The notes below the pieces were generated by a model, which was not told where the DNA came from, ran no database searches, and saw only the letters and a list, made by a program, of their open reading frames with translations. Positions 9,884 to 17,910 of a stretch of 64,000 bases of DNA are shown piece by piece. The position numbers were made by a program, and so were the translations under genes. Location: positions 1-64,000 of the forward strand of contig CACJDW010000004.1 of NCBI GenBank assembly GCA_902592275.1. The letters are read 5' to 3'. How positions within the stretch are numbered: the first letter of the stretch is position 1; every line of letters starts with the position of its first letter. Source of the DNA: an uncultured Pelagibacteraceae bacterium (GTDB lineage Bacteria; Pseudomonadota; Alphaproteobacteria; Pelagibacterales; Pelagibacteraceae).

Positions 9884-9969
9884 TTTTAAAAGTATCAATT
9901 TGAATAATAACACTAAATATTATGTGTGGCTAATTTGAGTTTTTATTTAAGACTTATACAACTTAAGAT

Positions 9970-9998
9970 TGTCTGATTTTAAATTAGTTAATAAAACG
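9970..9998 (+). promoter_or_regulatory. candidate sigma-70 promoter of a small RNA
   Basis: TTGTCT at 9970-9975 and TAAAAC at 9993-9998 are separated by 17 bp, and would start a transcript near 10005, just before two hairpins and a strong terminator on the same strand. The -10 match is moderate in an AT-rich region. Confidence 0.35.
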
Positions 9999-10004
9999 CA
10001 TTTT

Positions 10005-10094
10005 CAACTAATAAGTGTTCATAAAAATATAAAGAATCACTTAATTTAAATTTGTGAGGTGATGGAGGGAGACTGAAGTCACCTCTTTTTTTTT
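10005..10094 (+). ncRNA. candidate small structured RNA
   Basis: No reading frame of note is present here, yet the + strand holds a perfect intrinsic terminator with no + strand gene in the preceding 1.2 kb. Upstream of the terminator, TAAGTG (about 10013-10018) pairs with CACTTA (10038-10043), extended by TTC/GAA with one bulged base, giving a first hairpin. The second hairpin (10056-10085) exposes the purine loop GGAGGGAG, which resembles a Shine-Dalgarno sequence. The start is inferred from a promoter-like sequence at 9970-9998. I could not match it to 6S RNA, SRP RNA or a known riboswitch. Confidence 0.45.
10056..10094 (+). terminator. strong intrinsic terminator
   Basis: GAGGTGA at 10056-10062 and TCACCTC at 10079-10085 form a perfect 7 bp stem around a 16-base loop, followed by nine T at 10086-10094. 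The T run is only on the + strand, so it ends rightward transcription, not the leftward TSUP gene. Confidence 0.85.
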
Positions 10095-10099
10095 GCTTG

Positions 10100-10885
10100 T
10101 TATAATTTCAAGTATTCATAAAAAAATTTAATCGAAACGACTAAAAGAAAAATTCCAAAAAACTTACTAATTTTTTTTTTATCAATACTATGAACTGTTT
10201 TAGCTCCTATTCGAGCCATAAAAGTTGTGATCGGTATGAAAATTAAAAAAGCAGGGATATTTATAAAACCAATACTTAGTGGAAGACTTGAGTTTAAATA
10301 ATTTCCTGAAATTAAAAAACCTATTGCTCCAAATAAAGCAATTAAAAAACCTATAGCTGCTGCACTTCCAATTGCTTTATTAATTGAATAACCAAAAAAC
10401 TTAAGGATAGGAACATTCATTACAGCTCCCCCTATACCCATAGGAGCAGATATAAACCCAACAAGAAAACCAAGAATTACTTTTAGATGTAATTTCATTT
10501 TGACAATTATGTTTTGTTCTTTTTCTTTTATTAAAAGTAAGTAAATTCCTAAAAATAAAATCATTATAGAAAAAAATAAAACTAAGGATTTAGTTTTTAA
10601 AGAAGCTGCAAAAGCAGTACCACCAATAACTCCTAGTATAACAAACAGACCGTAATTCTTAACAATATCAAAATCAACTGCTTTAAATTTGTGATGTGTT
10701 AAAACTGAAACTGTAGAAGTTGGTATTATAATTGCAAAAGAAGTTCCAACAGCAAGGTGCATAACATATTGTGGATCGATTTCTAAAGAACCAAAAATAA
10801 AATATAAAAAAGGAACAGTTATCAACCCTCCACCTATACCAAATAATCCTGCAACAAAACCAACTGGTATTGCTGTTAAAGCCAT
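10100..10885 (-). CDS. TSUP-family (TauE/SafE) membrane permease
   Basis: A 261-residue hydrophobic protein with about eight predicted membrane helices and the family's repeated glycine-rich motifs: VGFVAGLFGIGGGLITVP near the N-terminus and VGFISAPMGIGGAVMNVP near residue 140. TauE/SafE proteins export or import sulfite, sulfoacetate or related anions across the inner membrane; the substrate cannot be told here. It follows dusA by 40 bp on the same strand, and is possibly the last gene of an rpoZ-dusA-TSUP unit. No leftward terminator follows it. Confidence 0.85.
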   Translation of the reverse strand: MALTAIPVGFVAGLFGIGGGLITVPFLYFIFGSLEIDPQYVMHLAVGTSFAIIIPTSTVSVLTHHKFKAVDFDIVKNYGLFVILGVIGGTAFAASLKTKSLVLFFSIMILFLGIYLLLIKEKEQNIIVKMKLHLKVILGFLVGFISAPMGIGGAVMNVPILKFFGYSINKAIGSAAAIGFLIALFGAIGFLISGNYLNSSLPLSIGFINIPAFLIFIPITTFMARIGAKTVHSIDKKKISKFFGIFLLVVSIKFFYEYLKL

Positions 10886-10925
10886 TAATAAAATAATATA
10901 ATTATATTCGTTTGTTAATATTGAA

Positions 10926-11918
10926 TTAAGCAGACTGCCCTACTCTAGTATCTACATTATTGTATTTAATTTTATCCATAATGTGATCAATTTTTTTCAC
11001 ATCAGCATCTCTTACACACATGTTTTCACTTAAATATCTTTTCCAATAACTTGCACCTGTCTGGCCATGAAATAAACCAAGAGTATGTCTCATGATTTGA
11101 TTTAATCTTGTTCCCTTTTTTAATTCCTCTTTAACATAAGGAATGAGTTGTTCAATTACATCTTGTCTACTTGGAACATCATCATTATTAAATATTTCTC
11201 TTTCAATATCTGCTAATAAATAAGGGGTGTGATACGCAGCTCTTCCAATCATTACACCATCTGTTTTTTCTAAATGAGGTTTTATTTCGTCTACTGAAGT
11301 TATTCCTCCATTGATAATAATCTCTTCATTTGGAAAATCTTTTTTTAATTTATAAACATATTCGTATTTTAAAGGAGGAATATTTAAATTTTGCTTAGGT
11401 GTAAATTTACCTAACATTGCTTTTCTTGCATGAATGATAAAAGTTTTAACTCCAGTTGCTTTTAGAGTAGAAATAAAATTATGTAAATTTTCATAATCTT
11501 CCACATCATCGTAACCAATTCTTGTTTTTATAGTTACTGGTAGTTTTGTAACAGATTGCATTTTACTTAAACAATCTGCCACTAAATTTGGCTCTTTCAT
11601 TAAACAAGCGCCAAATCTATTTTTTTCAACTTTTTTACTAGGGCATCCTAAGTTTAGATTAATTTCATCATAACCAAAATCTTCACCTACTTTAGTGGCT
11701 TCAGCTAAAAGTTTTGGGGAAGAACCTCCTAATTGAAGTGATACAGGTTTCTCATTAATATTAAACTCCAATAACTTTTTTTTATCTCCTCTATTTATAG
11801 CTTCATCAACTACCATCTCAGTGTAAAGAAGAGTGTTTTTGGATATTAATCTTAGAAAAAATCGTTCATGACGATCTGTGCAATCCATCATAGGAGCAAC
11901 TGATACTTTCCTATTCAT
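10926..11918 (-). CDS. dusA: tRNA-dihydrouridine synthase A
   Basis: A 330-residue FMN-dependent TIM-barrel enzyme that reduces uridines in the tRNA D-loop. DusA-type features are the start SVAPMMDCTDRHERFFLR, the phrase LQLGGSSPKLLAEA, INLNLGCPSKKVEKNRFGACLM with the proton-donor cysteine, TIKTRIGYDD, and the FMN phosphate site GGITS...GVMIGRAAYHTPYLLA. Length is normal for DusA. It lies 22 bp downstream of rpoZ on the same strand and 40 bp before the TSUP gene, consistent with cotranscription. Confidence 0.94.
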   Translation of the reverse strand: MNRKVSVAPMMDCTDRHERFFLRLISKNTLLYTEMVVDEAINRGDKKKLLEFNINEKPVSLQLGGSSPKLLAEATKVGEDFGYDEINLNLGCPSKKVEKNRFGACLMKEPNLVADCLSKMQSVTKLPVTIKTRIGYDDVEDYENLHNFISTLKATGVKTFIIHARKAMLGKFTPKQNLNIPPLKYEYVYKLKKDFPNEEIIINGGITSVDEIKPHLEKTDGVMIGRAAYHTPYLLADIEREIFNNDDVPSRQDVIEQLIPYVKEELKKGTRLNQIMRHTLGLFHGQTGASYWKRYLSENMCVRDADVKKIDHIMDKIKYNNVDTRVGQSA

Positions 11919-11940
11919 GGTATAACTTTATATTATTTTT

Positions 11941-12477
11941 TTATGAGTTTGAAGCTTCAGTGTCATCTGAAGATATGTCTGCTTCTTGATTTTCTGATTC
12001 TGAAACTTCATCTAAAGAAACTTCTCCTTGCTCATTCATCGTCTCTTCTCCTACTGAATTATCAACCTCCGCTGTAGCTGTTTCAGATAGCTCAGCCAAA
12101 TCTTCTTTTGTTACTTGAATTTTTTCTGGAGTTTTTCTTGCTCTTTTAGATGGTAAAATTGGGGTACCACTTTTTGAAATTTCACCTTTATATAGATTTT
12201 CAAAATCATCACCTATTTCTTCATCATCCTCAGCAGTATCGTCAACTTGCTCAACATGTTTTCTAAGTTTGTAAACGGCGCTATCAGTTAAATCTGAAAC
12301 TTTAATTTTTTCTTCAGCAATTTCTCTTAATGAAATAACTGTATTTTTATCGTTATCTCTATCAATTGTTGGTTCTATTCCTGCATTAAGTTGAGTAGCT
12401 CTTTCTTTAGCAACTAGCACTAATTCGTATGGACTCTCTACTTTATCTATGCAATCTTCTACTGTAACTCTTGCCAT
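11941..12477 (-). CDS. rpoZ: RNA polymerase omega subunit with long acidic C-terminal extension
   Basis: Residues 1-70 (MARVTVEDCIDKVESPYELV, then TIDRDNDKNTVISLREIAEEKI) are unmistakably alphaproteobacterial omega, which helps assemble the beta-prime subunit. The protein is 178 residues long, against about 90-135 usual. The extra C-terminal part is acidic and low in complexity (EDDEEIGDDFEN; later many E, S, D, T), interrupted by a basic patch SKRARKTPEK, and is probably disordered. A promoter match sits only six bases before the ATG, so the mRNA may be leaderless. dusA follows by 22 bp. Confidence 0.93.
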   Translation of the reverse strand: MARVTVEDCIDKVESPYELVLVAKERATQLNAGIEPTIDRDNDKNTVISLREIAEEKIKVSDLTDSAVYKLRKHVEQVDDTAEDDEEIGDDFENLYKGEISKSGTPILPSKRARKTPEKIQVTKEDLAELSETATAEVDNSVGEETMNEQGEVSLDEVSESENQEADISSDDTEASNS

Positions 12478-12483
12478 GCGGAG

Positions 12484-12512
12484 TATCTACACAGTGAGTC
12501 CTTAAAAATCAA
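12484..12512 (-). promoter_or_regulatory. rpoZ promoter, implying a leaderless mRNA
   Basis: On the minus strand TTGATT (12507-12512) and TAGATA (12484-12489) are separated by exactly 17 bp. The -10 element ends six bases before the rpoZ ATG, so the predicted transcription start falls on or next to the start codon. Confidence 0.5.
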
Positions 12513-12520
12513 GGGCTATT

Positions 12521-13726
12521 TTATAAATAATTTGGATTTAGTTTATTTTTAACTAAATAAAGAAGGATAATTGAGCTAAAGATATAAGTTCCTGAAACAA
12601 CGGCTATCTGCTCAATTGAAAAACCAATATCAATCAAAAAACCAAATAAAGCTGTACCAAAAGCTGTTGAAAACACCATTAAAGCAGTTGTTAAGGCTTT
12701 TATAGATCCAATATATTTAACACCATAAATCTCAGCCCAAGTTGAGGAACCTAGTACGTTTGCCAAACCATTGGTAACACCAACTAAACCAAAAAATACA
12801 AAAGAAGAAATCGGTGCATTAAAATAGTAAAGAACTATAGTACCAAAAAGAAGTGGGATATTCATGTAGATTAATAATTTTCTACTTGAAAATTTATCAA
12901 TTAAAAAACCAGATATAAAAAGAGTAATGACTGATAAAATAGAGTATGCCATAAATGATTGGGCAATCACATAAGGTCCCCACTCTTTTGAAGAAGATAT
13001 AAAAGATTGATAAACAAAAGATCCTGTTGCAATCCATGGCATTGCTAACATCGTCATACAAATAATGTAAAATCTATAATCTTTTAAAACTTCTATTCTT
13101 TTCCATTGTTTGATTTCTTTATTGTTCTCTTCTATTTTAGATTCTTCTCTCGTATCAAGCTTAACATCTTTAACTAAAAGAAAAGTTGCAACAGGTAGAA
13201 CAAGTATAACTAAAATAGAAATTGAAACCCAAATATCTCTCCATTCTATAAAAGTTAATAAAAAAACAATTAAAACTGGCATTATAAATTCAGCCAATGA
13301 CAATCCTAACCAACCTGTACTTAAAGCCCTACCTCTATTTTTTTCAAAAAAACGAGATATGGTTGTTGTAGCTGTGTGACTTGATAATCCTTGTCCAGCT
13401 AAACGCATTAAAAAAATTCCTACAAATAAAAAAATAACTGATGAAATTTTTGAAAATATAAAACAGGATGCTGATAAAAAAATTATTACATAAGATGCAA
13501 ATTTTAAAATATTTACATCATCAATTTTTTTTCCAATCCAAACTAAAACAATACTACTTAATAAAGTGGCTGATGCATAAATTGAGCCAAATTGTCCATG
13601 TGTAATTGATAAGGCGTCTCTAATACTAGAATTAAATAGGCCAAGAAAAAAACTCTGTCCAAAACTTGAAAAAAATGTAAAAATAAAACCAAATACAATT
13701 ACTTTTAAACTTAAACTTTTAAACAT
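12521..13726 (-). CDS. major facilitator superfamily transporter
   Basis: A 401-residue protein with about twelve predicted membrane helices. The first (VIVFGFIFTFFSSFGQSFFLGLF) starts within ten residues of the N-terminus. The cytoplasmic 2-3 loop motif appears as VWIGKKIDDVN, and the partner loop as ISGFLIDKFSSRKLL. The substrate is unknown; the pattern resembles the monocarboxylate/oxalate-formate part of the superfamily. Its start lies only 11 bp from the divergent dehydrogenase gene, so each promoter must lie in the other's coding region. It ends 44 bp upstream of the rpoZ start, with the rpoZ promoter between. Confidence 0.85.
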   Translation of the reverse strand: MFKSLSLKVIVFGFIFTFFSSFGQSFFLGLFNSSIRDALSITHGQFGSIYASATLLSSIVLVWIGKKIDDVNILKFASYVIIFLSASCFIFSKISSVIFLFVGIFLMRLAGQGLSSHTATTTISRFFEKNRGRALSTGWLGLSLAEFIMPVLIVFLLTFIEWRDIWVSISILVILVLPVATFLLVKDVKLDTREESKIEENNKEIKQWKRIEVLKDYRFYIICMTMLAMPWIATGSFVYQSFISSSKEWGPYVIAQSFMAYSILSVITLFISGFLIDKFSSRKLLIYMNIPLLFGTIVLYYFNAPISSFVFFGLVGVTNGLANVLGSSTWAEIYGVKYIGSIKALTTALMVFSTAFGTALFGFLIDIGFSIEQIAVVSGTYIFSSIILLYLVKNKLNPNYL

Positions 13727-13737
13727 AGAAAAAAATT

Positions 13738-14613
13738 ATGACTTGTAATGTTGCTTTCATAGGTCTTGGGGTTATGGGCTACCCAATGGCTGGATATATA
13801 TCAAAAGCCGGACACAATGTAACTGTTTTTAATAGAACTAAATCTAAAGCTGAAAAATGGATTGGTGAATATAAAGGTAAAATGGCGCATACACCTGCGG
13901 AGGCTGCAGATGGTGCCGATTTTATTTTCACATGTGTTGGTAATGATGATGATTTAAGAGAAGTAGCAACTGGAGAAAATGGATTATTTAACACAGCAAA
14001 AGCTGGGTCTATTTTTATTGATAACTCAACTGTATCTGCAGAAGTATCAAGAGAATTAAATAAAAAAGCAAATGATAAAGGGTTTAGTTTTTTGGATGCT
14101 CCTATTTCTGGTGGACAAGCTGGTGCTGAGGGCGGAATACTAACAGTAATGGTTGGTGGTGATGAAGAAGTGTTTAAAAAAGCTGAGCCTGTAATTGATT
14201 GTTACAGTAAAAAAGTAAAATTAATTGGTCCTTGTGGAAGTGGTCAGTTAACAAAGATGATGAACCAAATGTGTATTGCTGGAACAGTTCAAGGTTTATC
14301 AGAAGCTATAAATTTTGGAATAAACGCAGGTTTAGATATGGATAAAGTTATGGAAACAATATCTAAAGGTGCAGCACAATCTTGGCAAATGGAAAATAGA
14401 TACCGAACTATGACCGATGACAAGTTTGATTATGGTTTTGCTATTGATTGGATGAGAAAAGATCTAAAAATTGCAATCGAGGAAGCAAAAAAAAATGGTT
14501 CACCTGTGCCTATAACAGAAATTATTGATGGCTATTATGCTGAAGTTCAAGAAATGGGTGGAAATCGTTGGGATAGCTCAGGTTTGATTGCTCGATTAAA
14601 AAAGAAAAAATAA
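13738..14613 (+). CDS. 3-hydroxyisobutyrate dehydrogenase family oxidoreductase
   Basis: A 291-residue beta-hydroxyacid dehydrogenase. Seen: the N-terminal Rossmann motif FIGLGVMGYPMAGYISKAGH, NRTKSKAE following the second strand, the substrate-binding FLDAPISGGQAGAEGG and the catalytic lysine in QLTKMMNQMCIAG. The family includes 3-hydroxyisobutyrate dehydrogenase, tartronate semialdehyde reductase, 4-hydroxybutyrate dehydrogenase and sulfolactaldehyde reductase; motifs do not separate them. The glycine-rich motif fixes the start at 13738. The downstream FMN-binding gene begins five bases after its stop and is probably cotranscribed. Confidence 0.9.
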   Translation: MTCNVAFIGLGVMGYPMAGYISKAGHNVTVFNRTKSKAEKWIGEYKGKMAHTPAEAADGADFIFTCVGNDDDLREVATGENGLFNTAKAGSIFIDNSTVSAEVSRELNKKANDKGFSFLDAPISGGQAGAEGGILTVMVGGDEEVFKKAEPVIDCYSKKVKLIGPCGSGQLTKMMNQMCIAGTVQGLSEAINFGINAGLDMDKVMETISKGAAQSWQMENRYRTMTDDKFDYGFAIDWMRKDLKIAIEEAKKNGSPVPITEIIDGYYAEVQEMGGNRWDSSGLIARLKKKK

Positions 14614-14618
14614 TATTT

Positions 14619-15224
14619 GTGACGGATACAGTTCCTTATTACGAGGACTTTGCAGAGATCAAAAAGAAAATTTGGTCGATGTTAGATAATGCTGTTAAAG
14701 ACAGAGGTTCTCCTTTTCGAATACCAGTATTTATTTGTGGTAATCAATCAGACTTTGATGGAAGAATTGTAGTCTTAAGAAAATCTGATCAATCAAATAA
14801 TCTTGTCCAATATCATAGTGATATCAGGTCAGATAAAATTAAAAAATTGAAAGCGAATAAAAACGCTGCAATGTTGTTTTATGATAAAGATGAAAAAATA
14901 CAGGTAAGATTAAAAGTTGAATGCACGATTAATCACAATAATGATGTAACAAAAGAATCTTGGTCTAAAACCCAACATATTAGTAGAAAATGTTATTTAG
15001 TAGATAATGGTCCTGGAACTGTGTCAGATTTACCAACCTCTGGACTAAAACCAGAATTAGATAATTTTGATTACACTAAAGAACAAAGTGAGGAAGGTTA
15101 CAAAAACTTTACTGTCATTCAGTGCAAGATTAAATCAATAGAATGGCTTTATTTAGCAGCTAAAGGACATCGAAGAGCTAAGTTTAATTTGGAAAATAAT
15201 AAAGATACCTGGTTAGTTCCATAG
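14619..15224 (+). CDS. pyridoxamine 5'-phosphate oxidase-like FMN-binding protein
   Basis: A 201-residue split-barrel flavin protein. It shows the order typical of this family: FDGRIVVLRKSD (FMN-binding strand), LVQYHSDIRSDKIKKLKANKNAAMLFYD, then QVRLKVECTI, and a C-terminal IKSIEWLYLAAKGHRRAKF. This is the larger PNPOx-like type seen in marine alphaproteobacteria, not canonical PdxH. The start is a GTG at 14619, five bases after the upstream dehydrogenase stop. Exact activity is unknown; flavin- or F420-independent reductase roles are possible. Confidence 0.8.
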   Translation: MTDTVPYYEDFAEIKKKIWSMLDNAVKDRGSPFRIPVFICGNQSDFDGRIVVLRKSDQSNNLVQYHSDIRSDKIKKLKANKNAAMLFYDKDEKIQVRLKVECTINHNNDVTKESWSKTQHISRKCYLVDNGPGTVSDLPTSGLKPELDNFDYTKEQSEEGYKNFTVIQCKIKSIEWLYLAAKGHRRAKFNLENNKDTWLVP

Positions 15225-15428
15225 ATGGTTACTGGATATATATTTACAGCATTTCTTATAATTTTAGGATTAGCTGTAATGAGATTTGGGAGTATTCATT
15301 TTAAAAAATTTAAAGAGGGTAAAACCAAAATTAAATCTAAGTTAAGTGGACAATTGTCTTTCTTAATTTTATTTATAGCAATAATTGGATTGATCATTTA
15401 TTCGGTGAACGATCTATTATTTAAGTAA
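15225..15428 (+). CDS. small membrane protein, hypothetical
   Basis: A 67-residue protein with two predicted membrane helices (residues 3-22 and 45-63) joined by a basic loop FKKFKEGKTKIKSK, so probably both ends face the periplasm. It begins on the base after the upstream stop codon, which indicates translational coupling with the FMN-binding gene. No family was recognised. Confidence 0.65.
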   Translation: MVTGYIFTAFLIILGLAVMRFGSIHFKKFKEGKTKIKSKLSGQLSFLILFIAIIGLIIYSVNDLLFK

Positions 15429-15441
15429 ATAAATTATTATT

Positions 15442-15732
15442 TCAAATACCTTTAATGATTATATTTGTACCTTCGGAATTATCTAATCTTATTTGTTTTA
15501 TTGGTTTGTATTCTTCAGAATTGTACCATTCTAATGCTTTTTCATATGTAGGGAATTTAAGAATAATAATTCTAGGAAAATTTGTTTCGCCATCGAAAAT
15601 TTGAAATTCACCAGCTCTTACTAAAAATTCTCCACCAAATTTTTTTACGAGTGGCGTAACCTTTTCAACATATTCTTTATAATTTTCAGGATTAGTTACT
15701 TTTAATTGAGCTATTACGTAGCCTGCTGGCAT
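15442..15732 (-). CDS. DUF1330 family protein
   Basis: A 96-residue protein matching the DUF1330 pattern: MPAGYVIAQLKVTNPENYKEY, then GGEFLVRAGEFQIFDGE, then ILKFPTYEKALEWYNSEEYKPI. The fold is a dimeric ferredoxin-like (ABM-related) barrel; function is unknown. The start has a good GGAG six bases upstream. It lies nine bases downstream of the carbonic-anhydrase-like gene on the same strand and may share its transcript. Confidence 0.85.
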   Translation of the reverse strand: MPAGYVIAQLKVTNPENYKEYVEKVTPLVKKFGGEFLVRAGEFQIFDGETNFPRIIILKFPTYEKALEWYNSEEYKPIKQIRLDNSEGTNIIIKGI

Positions 15733-15741
15733 TTATCTCCT

Positions 15742-16254
15742 TTAAAAAATTGATTTCGAATATTTTTTCCAATTATCTTGATAATGTTTTGTGTTTTCAA
15801 ACACTGCTTTTTTTTCTTCCTCTGAAACTTCTCTAATAACTTTACCTGGAGAACCAACAACTAATGAATTATCTGGTATAACTTTATTTTCAGTTATTAA
15901 AGCTTTTGCACCTATGATACAATTTTTACCAATATTAGCTTTATTTAAGATAACAGCTCCAATTCCAATTAAACTGTTGTCTCCAATAGTGCATCCATGA
16001 AGCATAACTAAATGGCCAACAGTAACATTTTTTCCTAACTTTAAAGGACATCCAGGATCTGTGTGCAATACGCTTCCATCTTGTACATTAGATCCTTCAC
16101 CAATATGAATATTTTCAATATCTCCTCTAAGCACTGCATTAAACCAAATACTTGTATTTTTTTCTAAAGTAACATCCCCTATTATTGTAGCATTCGGAGC
16201 TACCCAATTTTCGCCAGAGTTTTTTGGTTTTTTATCTTTTAAATCATAAAACAT
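15742..16254 (-). CDS. gamma-carbonic anhydrase family hexapeptide-repeat protein
   Basis: A 170-residue left-handed beta-helix protein with hexapeptide repeats (ATIIGDVTLEKN, VTVGHLVMLHGCTIGDN, ALIGIGA-like turns). Family histidines that bind the metal are present in VLHTDPGC and GHLVMLHGC. Relatives are the PaaY/YrdA/CaiE group, some of which are carbonic anhydrases and some thioesterases. Its start is 19 bp from the divergent thioredoxin-like gene. Confidence 0.87.
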   Translation of the reverse strand: MFYDLKDKKPKNSGENWVAPNATIIGDVTLEKNTSIWFNAVLRGDIENIHIGEGSNVQDGSVLHTDPGCPLKLGKNVTVGHLVMLHGCTIGDNSLIGIGAVILNKANIGKNCIIGAKALITENKVIPDNSLVVGSPGKVIREVSEEEKKAVFENTKHYQDNWKKYSKSIF

Positions 16255-16273
16255 AATCTATATATTTTACATT

Positions 16274-16828
16274 ATGCCTATTCAAACTCCAATATGTGAT
16301 TTTGGTCAAAAAGCTATTCCATTTGAATTAAAATCTACTGATAATAAAATTCTGTCTTTAAATGATATCAAAGGTGAAAATGGAACTTTGATAATGTTCA
16401 TTTGTAATCATTGTCCATATGTAAAAGCTATTACAAAAGAATTAGTTGAAGATTGTAGTGAATTGAAAAAAATTGGTATCAACTCAGTTGCTATCTGCTC
16501 AAATGACTTTGTTAATTATCCAGACGACTCATTTGATAACATGATCAAGTTTTCAAATGAAAATCATTTCAATTTTCCTTACTTACATGATGAAACTCAA
16601 GAAATCGCTAAAGCATATGATGCTGTATGTACTCCAGATTTCTTTGGGTACAATAAAAATCTAGAACTTCAATACAGAGGACGATTAAGAGAACTTAAAA
16701 AGTTTATTCCAGTTAAAGACGGAGAAAGTGATCTGCTAACAGCTATGAGACAAATAGCTGAAACTGGAAAAGGTCCTGAAGATCAAATACCCAGTGCGGG
16801 CTGTGGTATTAAATGGAAGTATGATTAA
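16274..16828 (+). CDS. thioredoxin-like/AhpC-TSA family protein
   Basis: A 184-residue thioredoxin-fold protein with a CNHCPYV active-site motif (residues about 44-50) in place of the usual WCGPC, and the later conserved AVCTPDFFGYNKNLELQYRGR. This is the redoxin type common in marine bacteria, normally cytoplasmic; no signal peptide is visible. Its stop overlaps the start of the glycosyltransferase gene by one base (TAATG). Confidence 0.85.
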   Translation: MPIQTPICDFGQKAIPFELKSTDNKILSLNDIKGENGTLIMFICNHCPYVKAITKELVEDCSELKKIGINSVAICSNDFVNYPDDSFDNMIKFSNENHFNFPYLHDETQEIAKAYDAVCTPDFFGYNKNLELQYRGRLRELKKFIPVKDGESDLLTAMRQIAETGKGPEDQIPSAGCGIKWKYD

Positions 16829-17910
16829 TGTATCTAATTGTAACTAGATCATTCCCACCTGAGATTGGTGGTATGCAAAATCTAATGTGGGGCCTTTCAA
16901 GAGAACTTTCTAAAAACTTTATGATAAAAGTTTTTGCAGATCATATAGAAGGTCATAAAGAATTTGATGAGCAAGCCTCTTTTTCGATAGAAAGAGTTGG
17001 GGGAATTAAATTGCTTAGAAAATATAGAAAAGCACAATTAATTAATGAATATATTAAAGAAAATAAAATAGATGGTGTTATTGCTGATCATTGGAAAAGT
17101 TTAGAACTTATTAAAACTTCTAAGAAAAAATACTGTTTAATTCACAGTAAAGAAATCAACCATTCTAAAGGTTCTAGTCAAAATAAAAGAGTGGTTAGCG
17201 TTTTAAATAATGTTGAAAAAGTTATAGCAAATTCTCAGTTTACAAAAAATCTAGCGATAGAACTTGGTGTTGATGCAAATAAAGTAATTGTAATAAATCC
17301 AGGTGTAAATCCTGCTGAAGAATTAAATAAAAAAACTTTAGATAAAGTTGAAAGTATACTTAAAGTTAAAAATCCAAGACTAATTACAGTTTCAAGATTT
17401 GATAAGCGTAAAAATCATGAAAAAATAGTTATGGCTTTGAGAAATTTGAAACAAATATATCCTGACATTGTTTACATTTGTGTTGGATATGGAGAGGAAG
17501 AAGAAAATATTAAGACGCTAGTAAAAGAATTAGATCTTGAAGCGCAAGTTATGTTTTTTAAAGATATTAGTAATGATCTAAAAAATGCTTTAGTTTCAAA
17601 ATCAAATATATTTGTAATGCCATCTATAATTCATAAAAAATCAGTTGAGGGTTTTGGTATAGCGTATGTTGAAGCTGCACAATACGGTATTCCATCCATT
17701 GGTGGTAAAGATGGGGGTGCCGCAGATGCAATTGATCATGAAAAGACTGGTTTGATATGTGATGGAAATAATCTTGATGACATTTATTCTTCAATTAACT
17801 TAATGTTAAAAAATAAAAAATATTTAGAGCTTGGGAAAAATGCGAAAGAATTTGTGAATAAATTTCAATGGTCAAAAATAATTGAAGAATACAAAAAGAT
17901 ACTAAATTGA
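16828..17910 (+). CDS. glycosyltransferase family 4 (group 1) protein
   Basis: A 360-residue GT-B fold glycosyltransferase. The N-terminal TRSFPPEIGGMQNLMWGLSREL is the classic donor/acceptor cleft start; VSRFDKRKNHEKIV opens the C-terminal Rossmann domain, and the EX7E region is KKSVEGFGIAYVEAAQYGIPSIGG. It probably transfers a sugar from a nucleotide donor in lipopolysaccharide or glycolipid synthesis at the inner membrane. It overlaps the genes on both sides (one base upstream, four bases downstream). Confidence 0.88.
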   Translation: MYLIVTRSFPPEIGGMQNLMWGLSRELSKNFMIKVFADHIEGHKEFDEQASFSIERVGGIKLLRKYRKAQLINEYIKENKIDGVIADHWKSLELIKTSKKKYCLIHSKEINHSKGSSQNKRVVSVLNNVEKVIANSQFTKNLAIELGVDANKVIVINPGVNPAEELNKKTLDKVESILKVKNPRLITVSRFDKRKNHEKIVMALRNLKQIYPDIVYICVGYGEEEENIKTLVKELDLEAQVMFFKDISNDLKNALVSKSNIFVMPSIIHKKSVEGFGIAYVEAAQYGIPSIGGKDGGAADAIDHEKTGLICDGNNLDDIYSSINLMLKNKKYLELGKNAKEFVNKFQWSKIIEEYKKILN

